DNA of 64,000 nucleotides from an uncultured Sphingomonadaceae bacterium (GCA_937996655.1 CALKUK010000011.1:496001-560000); one strand, 5' to 3'; counted from the first letter of the stretch, positions 32,396 through 41,640 are shown. Program-made: numbers and translations. The notes: a model not told the origin generated them from the letters alone.

Positions 32396-33835
32396 ATGGG
32401 TTTTGTGTCCGACAAGCTGATTTTGTTTGGCGCTTCTGGCGATCTGTCGCAGCGCATGCTTCTGCCTTCACTTTGTGCGCTGCACGCCGATGGACTGGTG
32501 CATCAGGATCTCCAGATTTTCGGCACTGCGCGTTCCGAGATGTCGGACGAAAGCTTTCGGGAGTTTGCGGCGGCTGCGCTTGAGCGGTATCTGCCGGACG
32601 ACCGCAAGGCGGCGATCCCGGCTTTCCTCAATTGCCTACACTATCAAAAGGTGGATGCGTCGGTGCCAGAGGAATTCCCGGCACTCGCGCAAAAGGTAGG
32701 GCCCGCGCGCGATGGACTGGCAATTTTCCTGTCGACTGCACCGTCGCTGTTTGAGCGGACCATCGCCGGACTGGCATCGACCGGCCTTGCGGAAGGCAAC
32801 AGCCGCATCGGACTCGAAAAGCCGTTGGGGACGGACCTCGCGTCCAGCAAGCAGATCAACGACGCAGTGGCGGCGGCCTTCACCGAGGACAGGATTTTCC
32901 GCATCGACCATTATCTGGGCAAAGAGACGGTTCAGAACCTGCTTGCGTTGCGTTTCGCCAACATCCTGTTTGAACCGTTGTGGAACGCCAGTCATATCGA
33001 CCATGTCCAGATTACCGTTTCAGAAACGGTGGGTCTGGAAGGTCGCGTCGGCTTTTACGACGGGGCAGGCGCGCTGCGCGATATGGTGCAGAACCACATG
33101 CTCCAGCTTCTCGCCCTTGTCGCGATGGAGCCGCCGTCCAGCTTCGACGCGACCGCCGTGCGCGATGAGAAGGTCAAGGTTCTGCGCTCGCTGCGGAAAG
33201 TGGAGCCGGCAGAGAGCGTCATTGGGCAATACCGGGCAGGCGCCATCGCTGGCCAAGCTGTGCCGGGATATGATGAGGAACTTGGGGCGCCCTCCATCAC
33301 CGAAACCTTTGTCGCGCTGAAAGCCCATGTCGACAACTGGCGCTGGAAGGGCGTGCCGTTCTACCTCAGGACCGGCAAACGGCTCCCCGAGCGTAAGACC
33401 GAGATTGCCATCCAGTTCAAACCGGTGCCGCATTCCATTTTTGCCGGGCACGGCGCGAATACAGAGCCGAACAGGCTGATCATCGGTATTCAGCCGCAGG
33501 AAAATGTCCGTATGTCGGTGATGGCGAAGGTGCCCGGGTTGGACAGGGGCGGGGTGCGTCTGCGGGAAGTGCCGCTCGATATCTCAATGCCCAATGCCTT
33601 TGCCGGCGCGCGGCGACGCATCGCCTATGAACGCCTTCTGCTTGATCTGATCGAAGGGGATCAGACACTGTTCGTGCGTCGTGACGAGGTGGAGGCGCAG
33701 TGGCAATGGATTGATGCCATCCGCCAATCCTGGTCGGACAATCAGATGGAGCCCAAAGCCTATACGGCGGGAAGCTGGGGGCCATCCGCCGCGATCGCCT
33801 TGGCCGAACGGGATGGAGTGACCTGGCATGAGTAA
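32396..33835 (+). CDS. zwf: Glucose-6-phosphate 1-dehydrogenase
   Basis: 479 residues. The NADP-binding stretch LILFGASGDLSQRMLLPSL and the active-site motif FRIDHYLGKETVQNLLALRF are both canonical; YKRDE-like C-terminal features are also in place. It oxidises glucose-6-phosphate to 6-phosphogluconolactone, the first step of the Entner-Doudoroff route. A GTG at 32393 directly before ATG 32396 is an equally possible start; the AGGTGAG/AGGG site does not decide. The 3' end overlaps edd by eight bases. The lactonase gene (pgl) often found between zwf and edd is absent here. Confidence 0.96.
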   Translation: MGFVSDKLILFGASGDLSQRMLLPSLCALHADGLVHQDLQIFGTARSEMSDESFREFAAAALERYLPDDRKAAIPAFLNCLHYQKVDASVPEEFPALAQKVGPARDGLAIFLSTAPSLFERTIAGLASTGLAEGNSRIGLEKPLGTDLASSKQINDAVAAAFTEDRIFRIDHYLGKETVQNLLALRFANILFEPLWNASHIDHVQITVSETVGLEGRVGFYDGAGALRDMVQNHMLQLLALVAMEPPSSFDATAVRDEKVKVLRSLRKVEPAESVIGQYRAGAIAGQAVPGYDEELGAPSITETFVALKAHVDNWRWKGVPFYLRTGKRLPERKTEIAIQFKPVPHSIFAGHGANTEPNRLIIGIQPQENVRMSVMAKVPGLDRGGVRLREVPLDISMPNAFAGARRRIAYERLLLDLIEGDQTLFVRRDEVEAQWQWIDAIRQSWSDNQMEPKAYTAGSWGPSAAIALAERDGVTWHE

Positions 33836-35639
33836 CCTGCACCCTGTCATCGAAGCTGTGACGGCGCGGATCATCGAAAAGAGCAAGCCGGGGCGGCAGC
33901 GCTATCTTGATCTGATCGCCCGTCAGGGTGCGGCCGGTGTGAACCGGGAGCGGTTGTCCTGTGGCAATCTGGCGCATGCTTTTGCCGCGTCGGGGGATGA
34001 TAAGGGCGCCATCCGCGCGGGCGGCTCCATGAACATGGGCATCGTAACGGCGTATAACGACATGCTGTCAGCCCATCAGCCCTATGGCCGTTATCCCGAA
34101 GCCATCAAGATGTTCGCGCGCGAAGTGGGGGCAACAGCACAGGTGGCGGGCGGCGTGCCGGCCATGTGCGATGGCGTCACGCAGGGGCAATCTGGCATGG
34201 AGCTGTCGCTGTTCAGCCGCGATACCATTGCACTGGGCACGTCGGTTGCGCTGAGCCACGCCATGTTTGAGGGTGTGTTGCTGCTCGGCATATGCGATAA
34301 GATCGTCCCCGGCTTGTTGATGGGGGCGCTGCGCTTTGGGCATTTGCCCACCATTCTCATCCCCGCAGGGCCAATGCCGACGGGCCTTGCCAATAAGGAA
34401 AAGCAGCGTGTCCGCCAGCTTTATGCCGAAGGCAAGGCGACGCGCGCCGAACTGCTTGAAGCCGAAGCAGCCTCTTATCATGGCGCTGGCACCTGCACCT
34501 TTTATGGCACAGCCAATTCCAACCAGATGATGATGGAGGTCATGGGCCTGCACGTGCCCGGCGCGGCCTTCATAAACCCGGGTACCAAGCTGCGCAGCGA
34601 ACTGACGCGCGCGGCGGTCCACCGTCTGGCGGAGATTGGTTCGCAAGGGGATTATCGTCCGCTTGGCCATTGTGTGGATGAAAAGGCGATTGTGAATGCC
34701 TGTGTCGGCCTGCTCGCCACAGGCGGATCGACAAACCACGCCATCCACATTCCGGCCATAGCGCGTGCGGCGGGTATCAAGATCGACTGGAAGGACCTTG
34801 ATGAGCTCTCTGCCGCTGTTCCGCTGATCGCGCGCGTCTATCCCAATGGCGCGGGCGACGTGAACCATTTCCATGCGGCCGGTGGCATCGGTTTTGTCAT
34901 CCGCGCGCTTTTGGATGCAGGCATGCTGCATCGGGACATCATGACCGTCGCAGGATCAAACCTGGGCGATTATGCGCGGGAACCGGTTCTACAGGACGAC
35001 ACGTTGGTCTGGCGCGATGCGCCTGCCGAAAGCGCGGACGACACGATGCTTCGCCGTCCGGCAGCGCCCTTTCAACCCGATGGCGGTATGCGGCTGGTGC
35101 AGGGCAATCTTGGTCGTGCAACCTTCAAGACAAGTGCTGTCGATAAGGAACGCTGGACCATTGAAGCCCCCTGCCGCGTCTTTGACAGTCAGGAAGATGT
35201 CATCGCCGCGTTCAAGGCCGGAGAATTGGAACAGGATGTCGTTGTCGTCGTCCGTTTTCAGGGACCACGGGCAAATGGTATGCCGGAACTGCACAAGCTG
35301 ACGCCGTCCTTGGGCGTGCTGCAGGATCGTGGCTTCAAGGTCGCCCTCGTTACGGATGGCCGTATGTCGGGTGCCAGTGGCAAGGTGCCCGCCGCGATCC
35401 ACCTCACGCCGGAGGCGCTCGGCGGTGGGCCGATTGCCCTTCTGCGCGACGGGGATGTGATCCGCCTGTGCGGGCATGACGGCGCGCTGGACGTGCTGGC
35501 CGATCTTTCCACGCGGGAGGCCGCATCCCCGCCCACCAGCGATGCGGGGCTGGGCCGTGAACTGTTCGCCATGATGCGTCTTTCTGCAGATGGTGCAGAG
35601 ATGGGCGCCTCGGCCATGTTGGCGGCGGCAAACCTATGA
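33828..35639 (+). CDS. edd: 6-phosphogluconate dehydratase
   Basis: 603 residues, the normal length of Edd in the IlvD/Edd [4Fe-4S] dehydratase family. Visible cluster and active-site cysteines are in GVPAMCDGVTQGQSGMELSL, LLLGICDKIVPG and NACVGLLATGGSTNHAIHIP. It converts 6-phosphogluconate to KDPG. The ATG lies inside the zwf 3' end and the stop overlaps glk by four bases, so zwf-edd-glk-eda is one translationally coupled operon. Confidence 0.97.
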   Translation: MSNLHPVIEAVTARIIEKSKPGRQRYLDLIARQGAAGVNRERLSCGNLAHAFAASGDDKGAIRAGGSMNMGIVTAYNDMLSAHQPYGRYPEAIKMFAREVGATAQVAGGVPAMCDGVTQGQSGMELSLFSRDTIALGTSVALSHAMFEGVLLLGICDKIVPGLLMGALRFGHLPTILIPAGPMPTGLANKEKQRVRQLYAEGKATRAELLEAEAASYHGAGTCTFYGTANSNQMMMEVMGLHVPGAAFINPGTKLRSELTRAAVHRLAEIGSQGDYRPLGHCVDEKAIVNACVGLLATGGSTNHAIHIPAIARAAGIKIDWKDLDELSAAVPLIARVYPNGAGDVNHFHAAGGIGFVIRALLDAGMLHRDIMTVAGSNLGDYAREPVLQDDTLVWRDAPAESADDTMLRRPAAPFQPDGGMRLVQGNLGRATFKTSAVDKERWTIEAPCRVFDSQEDVIAAFKAGELEQDVVVVVRFQGPRANGMPELHKLTPSLGVLQDRGFKVALVTDGRMSGASGKVPAAIHLTPEALGGGPIALLRDGDVIRLCGHDGALDVLADLSTREAASPPTSDAGLGRELFAMMRLSADGAEMGASAMLAAANL

Positions 35640-36607
35640 CGCATATCGTCGCCGTTGACATTGGAGGTACGCACGCCCGCTTTGTGCTGGCCGATGTGGA
35701 AGGCGGACAGGTCCGCGCCTTGGGGGAGGTTGTAACGCTTCAAACGGCGGACCATGCCTCCTTTCAGACAGCGTGGGAGGCCTTTGCCGAACACGCCGGA
35801 CACATCCTTCCCAAAGCCGTCGGCATCGCTGTTGCCGGGCCGGTCGACGGTGACATCATCAAGTTCACCAACAACCCCTGGATCCTTCAGCCCGCGCAGC
35901 TCCCCGCTCAGTTGCAGGTTGATGCGCTGACGCTGGTCAATGATTTCGGGGCGGTCGGCCATGCGGTCGCGCAGGCTGGACCCGAACATTTCCTGCATCT
36001 GTGTGGGCCGGAAATTGACTTGCCGCCCACCGGCACGATCAGCGTTGTCGGGCCGGGCACGGGGCTTGGGGTCTCTCACGTCTGGCGGGCTGGCGCAGAC
36101 TATCACGTCGTTCCAACTGAAGGTGGCCACGCCGATTTTGCGCCGCTCGATGCGATCGAAGATGAAATTCTAACGCAGTTGCGCAAGCGGTATCGCCGGG
36201 TGTCGGTAGAGCGCATCGTCGCCGGTCCGGGTCTGGTGGACATCTACCAGATATTGGCGCGCATTGAGGGACGAGCGGTTCAACAACTGGACGACAAGGC
36301 GCTTTGGGCTTTGGGGATGTCCGGGGACGACAGCCTCGCCACCGCCGCCATTGAACGCTTTTGCCTGTCGCTTGGAAGTGTCGCGGGGGATATCGCCTTG
36401 ACGCACGGCGCGTCTGCTGTGGTGATCGCGGGAGGGCTTGGGCTGCGGCTGAAGGAGACTATTCTTGCCTCCGGCTTTGCGGAGCGGTTCCGCGCCAAGG
36501 GACGATTTGAAGCAATGATGGCGCGTCTGCCTGTAAAACTCATCACCCATCCACAGCCCGGCCTCTTCGGTGCGGCCGCCGCCTTTTGCAGGGAGCACGG
36601 GATTTGA
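35636..36607 (+). CDS. glk: Glucokinase
   Basis: 323 residues of the ROK-unrelated, proteobacterial Glk type: phosphate-1 motif HIVAVDIGGTHARFVLAD, sugar-binding VNDFGAVGHAV, GPGTGLGVS and the PTEGGHADFAP His/Asp region. It phosphorylates glucose with ATP to feed zwf. It overlaps edd by four bases at its start and eda by four bases (TTGA) at its end. Confidence 0.96.
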   Translation: MTHIVAVDIGGTHARFVLADVEGGQVRALGEVVTLQTADHASFQTAWEAFAEHAGHILPKAVGIAVAGPVDGDIIKFTNNPWILQPAQLPAQLQVDALTLVNDFGAVGHAVAQAGPEHFLHLCGPEIDLPPTGTISVVGPGTGLGVSHVWRAGADYHVVPTEGGHADFAPLDAIEDEILTQLRKRYRRVSVERIVAGPGLVDIYQILARIEGRAVQQLDDKALWALGMSGDDSLATAAIERFCLSLGSVAGDIALTHGASAVVIAGGLGLRLKETILASGFAERFRAKGRFEAMMARLPVKLITHPQPGLFGAAAAFCREHGI

Positions 36608-37221
36608 AACCCATCGAAGTCATCATGCGCACGTCGCCGGTTATTCCGGTGCTGGTCATTGACGATGTCGCGCACGCCCGGCCGATTGCGGAAGCGCTGG
36701 TCGCAGGCGGCCTGCGGGTGCTGGAAGTCACGCTGAGGACGGCGGCGGCGCTGGAGGTCATTCGTGAGATGAGAACGGTCGAAGGCGCGATTGTCGGGGC
36801 AGGGACCGTCGTCAATGAAGCCGACCTGCGCGCGTCGCTCGACGCGGGTGCGGAGTTCATCGTGTCACCCGGTCTCACAGAGTCGCTGGGCAAGGCCGCT
36901 ATCGCGTCTGGAATCCCTTTTTTGCCCGGTATCGCCAATGCGGGCGATATCATGCGCGGGCTGGATATGGGGCTGTCGCATTTCAAATTCTTTCCGGCAG
37001 AAGCGTCGGGCGGGCTTTCGGCGCTCAAGGCCCTGACGGCACCCTTTTCGCAGGCAAGCTTTTGCCCGACTGGCGGGATCTCGCTTGAGACGGCACCCAA
37101 ATGGCTGGCCCATGGGCCGGTGCTGTGCGTCGGGGGAAGCTGGGTGGTTGGACGCGGTGATCCTGATCCTGCCGCAATCACCACTTCGGCAAAGCAGAGT
37201 GCCGCCCTCGCGCGGGCTTAA
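36604..37221 (+). CDS. eda: KDPG aldolase (2-dehydro-3-deoxyphosphogluconate aldolase)
   Basis: 205 residues from TTG 36604, which overlaps the glk stop (TTGA) and has GGGAG about eight bases upstream; ATG 36625 is the alternative. The class I aldolase residues are visible: Glu in VLEVTLRT, GAGTVVNEADL, the Arg/His region FIVSPGLT, and the Schiff-base Lys in LSHFKFFPAEASGG. It cleaves KDPG to pyruvate and glyceraldehyde-3-phosphate, closing the Entner-Doudoroff route. Its stop overlaps the convergent galE stop by three bases. Confidence 0.95.
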   Translation: MKPIEVIMRTSPVIPVLVIDDVAHARPIAEALVAGGLRVLEVTLRTAAALEVIREMRTVEGAIVGAGTVVNEADLRASLDAGAEFIVSPGLTESLGKAAIASGIPFLPGIANAGDIMRGLDMGLSHFKFFPAEASGGLSALKALTAPFSQASFCPTGGISLETAPKWLAHGPVLCVGGSWVVGRGDPDPAAITTSAKQSAALARA

Positions 37222-38228
37222 CGGGCGCGCCGCTCCAGCTCTTTTTCCCATGCAAGGGCATGGGTAACGATGGTGTCCAGATCGTCATAAGCGGGCGTCC
37301 AAGGCAGGCGCGTGCGGATCCGGCTGTTGTCGGCTGTCAGAGCGTCCGGGTCTCCTGCGCGACGACCTTCCAGCTTCCGGTTGATCTTCACGCCGGCGAC
37401 CCGCTCCACCGCGTCCAGAACCTCTGTGACCGAAAAGCCGCGCCCATAGCCGCAGTTCATGGTTAAGGATGCCTCAGGGGCCTCAACCAAGGCGTTGAGC
37501 GCAAGCACATGGGCGTTGGCGAGGTCAGAGACGTGGATATAGTCACGCACGCCTGTGCCATCCGGCGTGTCATAATCTGTGCCGAAGACACTGACATGAT
37601 CACGCTTGCCCAAGGCCGCTTCGACCGCGACTTTGATAAGGTGGGTGGCCCCTGCTGTGGATTGGCCGGTACGGGCCTTCGGGTCAGCGCCGGCTACGTT
37701 GAAATACCGAAGGGCGCAGAAATTGATGGGATGTGCCCGCGCAACATCGGCCAACATGTGCTCCGTCATCAATTTGGACATGCCATAGGGGTTGATCGGC
37801 TGCTTCGGCGCATTTTCAGCCACGGGCACATGGTCTGGAATGCCATAGGTTGCCGCCGTTGATGAAAAGATGAAGTGGCGGACGCCGTTGGTAACAGCAG
37901 CCTCAATGAGCGCGCGGGATTTTGCGGTATTATTTTCGTAATATTTCAGAGGGTTTATAACTGATTCTGGCACAACGACGGAACCTGCGAAATGGAGGAT
38001 CGCGCCAACGTTGTGGTCTTGAATGAGGCTGGAGACGCCCGCCAAATCCCCGACATCTCCTTCGATCAGTGGCACATCTTCGGGGACGGCCCAGCGGAAA
38101 CCGGTCGATAAATTGTCGACGACGATTGTTTTGATGCCTTGGTCTCGCAGCGCGAGAACGGCGTGACTCCCAATATAGCCGGCGCCGCCAGTTACGAGAA
38201 CGGTCAAGCCATCTGCCGCGTTTGCCAT
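37218..38228 (-). CDS. galE: UDP-glucose 4-epimerase
   Basis: 336 residues, extended SDR fold. The NAD motif is VLVTGGAGYIGSHAVLAL, the catalytic YxxxK is PYGMSK, and the Ser/Thr is in FIFSSTAATYG. RYFNVAGADP and GTGVRDYIHVSDLA are GalE hallmarks. It interconverts UDP-glucose and UDP-galactose, a nucleotide-sugar supply step that suits the exopolysaccharide locus 2 kb downstream. It is a single minus-strand gene, convergent with eda. Confidence 0.96.
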   Translation of the reverse strand: MANAADGLTVLVTGGAGYIGSHAVLALRDQGIKTIVVDNLSTGFRWAVPEDVPLIEGDVGDLAGVSSLIQDHNVGAILHFAGSVVVPESVINPLKYYENNTAKSRALIEAAVTNGVRHFIFSSTAATYGIPDHVPVAENAPKQPINPYGMSKLMTEHMLADVARAHPINFCALRYFNVAGADPKARTGQSTAGATHLIKVAVEAALGKRDHVSVFGTDYDTPDGTGVRDYIHVSDLANAHVLALNALVEAPEASLTMNCGYGRGFSVTEVLDAVERVAGVKINRKLEGRRAGDPDALTADNSRIRTRLPWTPAYDDLDTIVTHALAWEKELERRAR

Positions 38229-38292
38229 AAGAGAGTGTCTTTCGCCCGATTACGCCTAAAAACAGGCAGAAACCGGGGAAAACCGTCGGCGG

Positions 38293-38670
38293 CTATCTCG
38301 GTTCCGAAACCTTCGCGCCCTCTATGGCTCCAATTAGTTCATCTTCGCTAAACGGCTTGTGTAAAATTGCCGACAGGCCGAGCGAAAAGGCCTCTGTCTC
38401 CAAATCGCTGTCACCATGGCCTGTCATCAGGACGACGGCATTTTGAAAACCGGCGCCACGCAATTTGCGGAACACAGAAAATCCGTCATGGCCGGGCATG
38501 CGAAGGTCAATCAGGACGATATGGTTTTCGAGCAGTGCCTGCTTTTGCAGGAAATCGAGGGCAGAGTTCCACGTTTCAACGGAATAGCCCAGTAGCTTCA
38601 ACAGCATCGCTGTCGACTCAAGCACATTCACATCGTCGTCAACGATGTGGACCACGGCATTCCCGGTCAT
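38293..38670 (-). CDS. Receiver-only response regulator (FixJ/CheY-like)
   Basis: 125 residues from ATG 38670, chosen for its strong AGGGAG site; the longer frame to 38712 lacks one. It is a complete receiver domain: acidic pocket HIVDDDVNVLES, phospho-acceptor Asp in VLIDLRMPGHDG, Thr in LMTGHGDSD and Lys in LHKPFSEDEL. There is no output domain, and no histidine kinase in the window. The TGHGD and IDLRMPG wording is like FixJ-class receivers. It is divergent from trxB, with a shared 295-bp upstream region. Confidence 0.88.
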   Translation of the reverse strand: MTGNAVVHIVDDDVNVLESTAMLLKLLGYSVETWNSALDFLQKQALLENHIVLIDLRMPGHDGFSVFRKLRGAGFQNAVVLMTGHGDSDLETEAFSLGLSAILHKPFSEDELIGAIEGAKVSEPR

Positions 38671-38965
38671 TTTCTCCCTTCCCTCCGACCTCATCGTCCA
38701 GTGATACGACAAATCTTTGAAGGATTTGCGTCATATCCTTGGCAAAATTTAGTTTGCCCTCTGATAGTCTCGGCCTAACCCATGCCCCGGGTCTTGATCT
38801 TGAACTGTTGACCTGTCTGTTCGCTCGGTATGTCACATCTTTTGGACATATATCCAAAACCGATCAATTCAGGATAAATACGCAAGCCCTCAGGCAGCCA
38901 TTGCAATGGCCCGCTCGGTGGCCCTATGGCTCTGGCCGATTTCAAGCAAAGTTCGGGTTCTCCAA
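38671..38965. promoter_or_regulatory. Divergent region of the receiver gene and trxB
   Basis: 295 bp with no credible ORF. The notable element is the perfect dyad described separately at 38840-38859. A plus-strand promoter for trxB and a minus-strand promoter for the receiver gene must both lie here. Confidence 0.4.
38840..38859. promoter_or_regulatory. Perfect operator-like dyad TTTTGGA-N6-TCCAAAA
   Basis: Seven-base arms are exactly complementary around the spacer CATATA. It lies about 106 bp before trxB ATG 38966 and 170 bp before the receiver gene. The form suits a dimeric helix-turn-helix regulator. There is no T run, so it is not a terminator. Confidence 0.5.
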
Positions 38966-39937
38966 ATGTCTAAGACGATCACCACACGTATGCTCATCAT
39001 GGGGTCAGGCCCCGCTGGATTGTCGGCGGCAATTTATGCCGCCCGCGCCGGATTGAAGCCGATTGTGGTGCAGGGTCTGCAACCGGGCGGTCAGTTGACG
39101 ATCACCACGGATGTCGAAAACTATCCCGGCTTTCGCAGCGTTATCCAGGGGCCCTGGCTGATGGAAGAAATGCAGGCGCAGGCAGAACATGTCGGCACCC
39201 AGATGGTTTGGGACATTATCTCCGATGTCGATTTTTCCCAGCGCCCCTTTCGCCTGACCGGGGATAGCGGCGATATTTATGTGGCCGACACAGTCGTCAT
39301 CGCAACAGGCGCACAGGCCAAGTGGCTCGGCCTTGAAAGCGAAATGACATTGCAGGGGAAGGGCATTTCCGCCTGCGCCACTTGTGATGGGTTTTTCTAC
39401 CGCGGCAAGAAGGTGGTTGTGATCGGTGGCGGCAATACGGCTGTGGAAGAAGCGCTCTACCTGACCAATCACAGTCCTGATGTGACGTTGATCCATCGGC
39501 GGGACAGCTTGCGCGCGGAAAAGATCCTTCAAGATCGCCTGTTTGCGCATCCCGGCATCAAAGTGCTTTGGAACAAGGCGGTTGACCGCTTTGTCGGCAG
39601 CGGCTCGCCCGAGGTCGTGACCGGCCTTGATCTGCGGGATACGGTGACAGATGAGGTTTCGCATCTCGAAACAGATGGCGCGTTTGTCGCGATTGGCCAC
39701 AAGCCGGCCACAGAGGTCTTCGCCGGACATTTGCCGATGGATGGTGAGGGCTATTTGCTGGTGGAAACCGGCAGCACGCGGACATCCATTGCCGGTGTGT
39801 TTGCCGCAGGTGATGTGACCGATAAGGTCTATCGTCAGGCGGTGACCGCCGCTGGCATGGGGTGCATGGCGGCGCTCGATGCCGAACGTTTCCTTGCCCA
39901 TGCGGATTTTGAGGCGCGCACCTCAGTCCCCGCTTAA
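38966..39937 (+). CDS. trxB: Thioredoxin reductase
   Basis: 323 residues from ATG 38966, which opens MSKTITTRMLIMGSGPAGLS as in the family; the in-frame extension to 38906 looks non-coding. FAD motif GSGPAGLSAAIYAARAG, redox-active ACATCDGFF (CxxC), NADPH motif VVVIGGGNTAVEEAL, and the C-terminal FAD-binding GVFAAGDVTDKVYRQAV are all intact. It reduces thioredoxin with NADPH in the cytoplasm. Its 3' end overlaps the convergent hydrolase gene by 15 bp. Confidence 0.96.
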   Translation: MSKTITTRMLIMGSGPAGLSAAIYAARAGLKPIVVQGLQPGGQLTITTDVENYPGFRSVIQGPWLMEEMQAQAEHVGTQMVWDIISDVDFSQRPFRLTGDSGDIYVADTVVIATGAQAKWLGLESEMTLQGKGISACATCDGFFYRGKKVVVIGGGNTAVEEALYLTNHSPDVTLIHRRDSLRAEKILQDRLFAHPGIKVLWNKAVDRFVGSGSPEVVTGLDLRDTVTDEVSHLETDGAFVAIGHKPATEVFAGHLPMDGEGYLLVETGSTRTSIAGVFAAGDVTDKVYRQAVTAAGMGCMAALDAERFLAHADFEARTSVPA

Positions 39938-40720
39938 GCTCTCTAACAAAGCTGTTTTGAGCGCGGCATAGTCGGCAGCACGCTCGAAGCTGTGGGCGCT
40001 GCTATCAAGCATGGTGACGCGGTAAAGGCCCGTTTTCCGGGCGGCGGCGAAGCGGTCGGAGGCCCAAGCTTCCGCAAAGGCGAGCGCCGTTCCGTCTTTG
40101 CGCGCAAGTAGGATGTGTGCGGGGATCGATCCGCGCGCCATGGCATGGGCCACTCGATCCGTCAGAGCAGAAGGAGCCTGCGGGGCCGCCAGCCGGGTGA
40201 GACCGGAGAGGAGCTTGCGCAAATTGATCGCCCCGGAAAAGAGCGCGATCCAGGCCTTGGGGTCTTTCAATCTTTGCAGATAATGGGATTTAATGGCCGC
40301 AGCCGGCGGCAGATCATCCGTCGGCTCGACAACCCAGATGTTGGACAGGATGAGCGCATCGAGCCCTTGTGGCCTGTGCAGAATGAGCGCGCTGGCAGCA
40401 TCACAATTGCCAAAGGCGACGATACGTTTCAGCTGAGGGCAGGCGAACTGAAATGCGCGAAGGGCGGCCTCTATGTCCCGTCCGCTGGTTTCAAATCCAC
40501 CATTTACGCCGTCACTGTCGCCGATGCCGCGCCGGTCAAACCGAAACACGGGGTGGCCTAGGTCGGAGAGGTTCGTCGCCAGTCTTTCCATGCCACGATG
40601 GGCGCCAATGCGGATCTCGTTGCCGCCGGACACGATCAAGAGGCCCGCTGCGCCGGGGGCTTTGTCCAGTGTGGCCGCGAGCGTCGCGCCCTCGCAGGCA
40701 AAGGTCAGGAAATGCCGCAT
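39923..40720 (-). CDS. Exosortase A-associated alpha/beta hydrolase 1
   Basis: 265 residues. The pattern LLIVSGGNEIRIGAHRGMER, FRFDRRGIGDSDG and IVAFGNCDAASALIL matches the 'hydrolase 1, exosortase A system-associated' family (TIGR03100-like). The usual nucleophile elbow GxSxG reads FGNCDAAS, so Cys replaces Ser as in that family. ATG 40720 is chosen; a TTG at 40732 is possible. It is the last gene of the four-gene minus arm of the exopolysaccharide locus and overlaps hydrolase 2 by 16 bp. The substrate is unknown. Confidence 0.9.
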   Translation of the reverse strand: MRHFLTFACEGATLAATLDKAPGAAGLLIVSGGNEIRIGAHRGMERLATNLSDLGHPVFRFDRRGIGDSDGVNGGFETSGRDIEAALRAFQFACPQLKRIVAFGNCDAASALILHRPQGLDALILSNIWVVEPTDDLPPAAAIKSHYLQRLKDPKAWIALFSGAINLRKLLSGLTRLAAPQAPSALTDRVAHAMARGSIPAHILLARKDGTALAFAEAWASDRFAAARKTGLYRVTMLDSSAHSFERAADYAALKTALLESLSGD

Positions 40721-41373
40721 GTCGTCGCCCAAATGAGGAGGTCTTCGGCAAGCAGTTCGGCAAGCACGGGGTCTTCGCCCGGCTCAGCATGGCGCCAGAG
40801 CGGGCTGGCCTCCACATGGCGGTCCGCTTCGGCTTTGTCGGTAGTCAGGCGCAATGTCCGCAACTGCGGTGGATCGGGCAGGGGCCTCTGCGATAGATCG
40901 TCAAGGAAGGCACGGGACACCAGTTGACCGTTTACGAAGGCATGCGTCGGACTGGACTCTTCGGGCGCCTCGGTCCGCATCAGCGTTCGCACGAGGCGGT
41001 CCCCCGGTTCCGGAGCAAAACGCCAGTGCCCAGCCGCACCGGGGATTGAATCAAAGAGGCAACCTGCCCGAAAACCGGCTACAACTATCGGGCGTTTGTC
41101 CAGCGACAACGCGTCGATAAGGGCAGCCATCGCGGTTTCTATGTCAGACGCGCGAACCCTGTCGCCGCTCAGCGGATGCTCGCCCATGCCGGGAAGATCG
41201 GGCAGCACAGTCCCGATCCCGCGGCGGTCCAGCGCACGCGCCATCATCGCCAAAGTGCGGCGCATACGATTGGCCTCTTCAAAAAGAGGCTGTAAAATCA
41301 GAAATATAAGTCTCTGATCTAAGGAGTTTTCTAAGATGGGTAATCCCGCCAACCAGCGGGTCTCGAGGCTCAC
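40705..41373 (-). CDS. Exosortase A-associated hydrolase 2, short form
   Basis: 222 residues. The core FLILQPLFEEANRMRRTLAM and IGTVLPDLPGMGEH is like the 'hydrolase 2, exosortase A system-associated' family (TIGR03101-like). The family is usually about 250-270 residues, and the N-terminal strand and GP-rich segment look shortened here. The nucleophile elbow region is VAGFRAGCLFDS rather than a clear GxSxG, so activity is uncertain. The start overlaps the acyl carrier protein stop by four bases. Confidence 0.82.
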   Translation of the reverse strand: MSLETRWLAGLPILENSLDQRLIFLILQPLFEEANRMRRTLAMMARALDRRGIGTVLPDLPGMGEHPLSGDRVRASDIETAMAALIDALSLDKRPIVVAGFRAGCLFDSIPGAAGHWRFAPEPGDRLVRTLMRTEAPEESSPTHAFVNGQLVSRAFLDDLSQRPLPDPPQLRTLRLTTDKAEADRHVEASPLWRHAEPGEDPVLAELLAEDLLIWATTCGIS

Positions 41374-41639
41374 CGGGTCAGTTTTTCGTGCACAAAGTCA
41401 ACAAGGCCACCAAAGGTGCCGAGCATTTCCCCGTCCACTTCGTCCGCTTCGACAATGATGCCGAGGCGATCTTCGAGTTCGGCCAGAAGATTGGCGACGG
41501 CCATCGAGTCAAGCTCCGGCAAGGATCCGAATAATTCGGTCGTATCATCGAAGGCTGCGGCACGATCCTGTGCGATGCCCAGAACATCGGACAACAGGCG
41601 GCGAATGTCTTCAGACAGGGTTGCGCGATCAGAGTGCAC
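41370..41639 (-). CDS. Acyl carrier protein, exosortase A-associated
   Basis: 89 residues, acidic four-helix ACP. The phosphopantetheine serine is in LPELDSMAVANLLAELED (DSM instead of the common DSL). GTG 41639 follows the acetyltransferase stop by one base. It is probably the carrier loaded by the acyl-CoA ligase at 42734 in an uncharacterised acyl-transfer branch of the XrtA locus. Confidence 0.92.
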   Translation of the reverse strand: MHSDRATLSEDIRRLLSDVLGIAQDRAAAFDDTTELFGSLPELDSMAVANLLAELEDRLGIIVEADEVDGEMLGTFGGLVDFVHEKLTR

Positions 41640-41640
41640 G

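Noticed and set aside
34068..34931. A 287-codon minus-strand frame inside edd
   Set aside because: It is antisense to the edd cluster-binding region and has no recognisable motif of its own.
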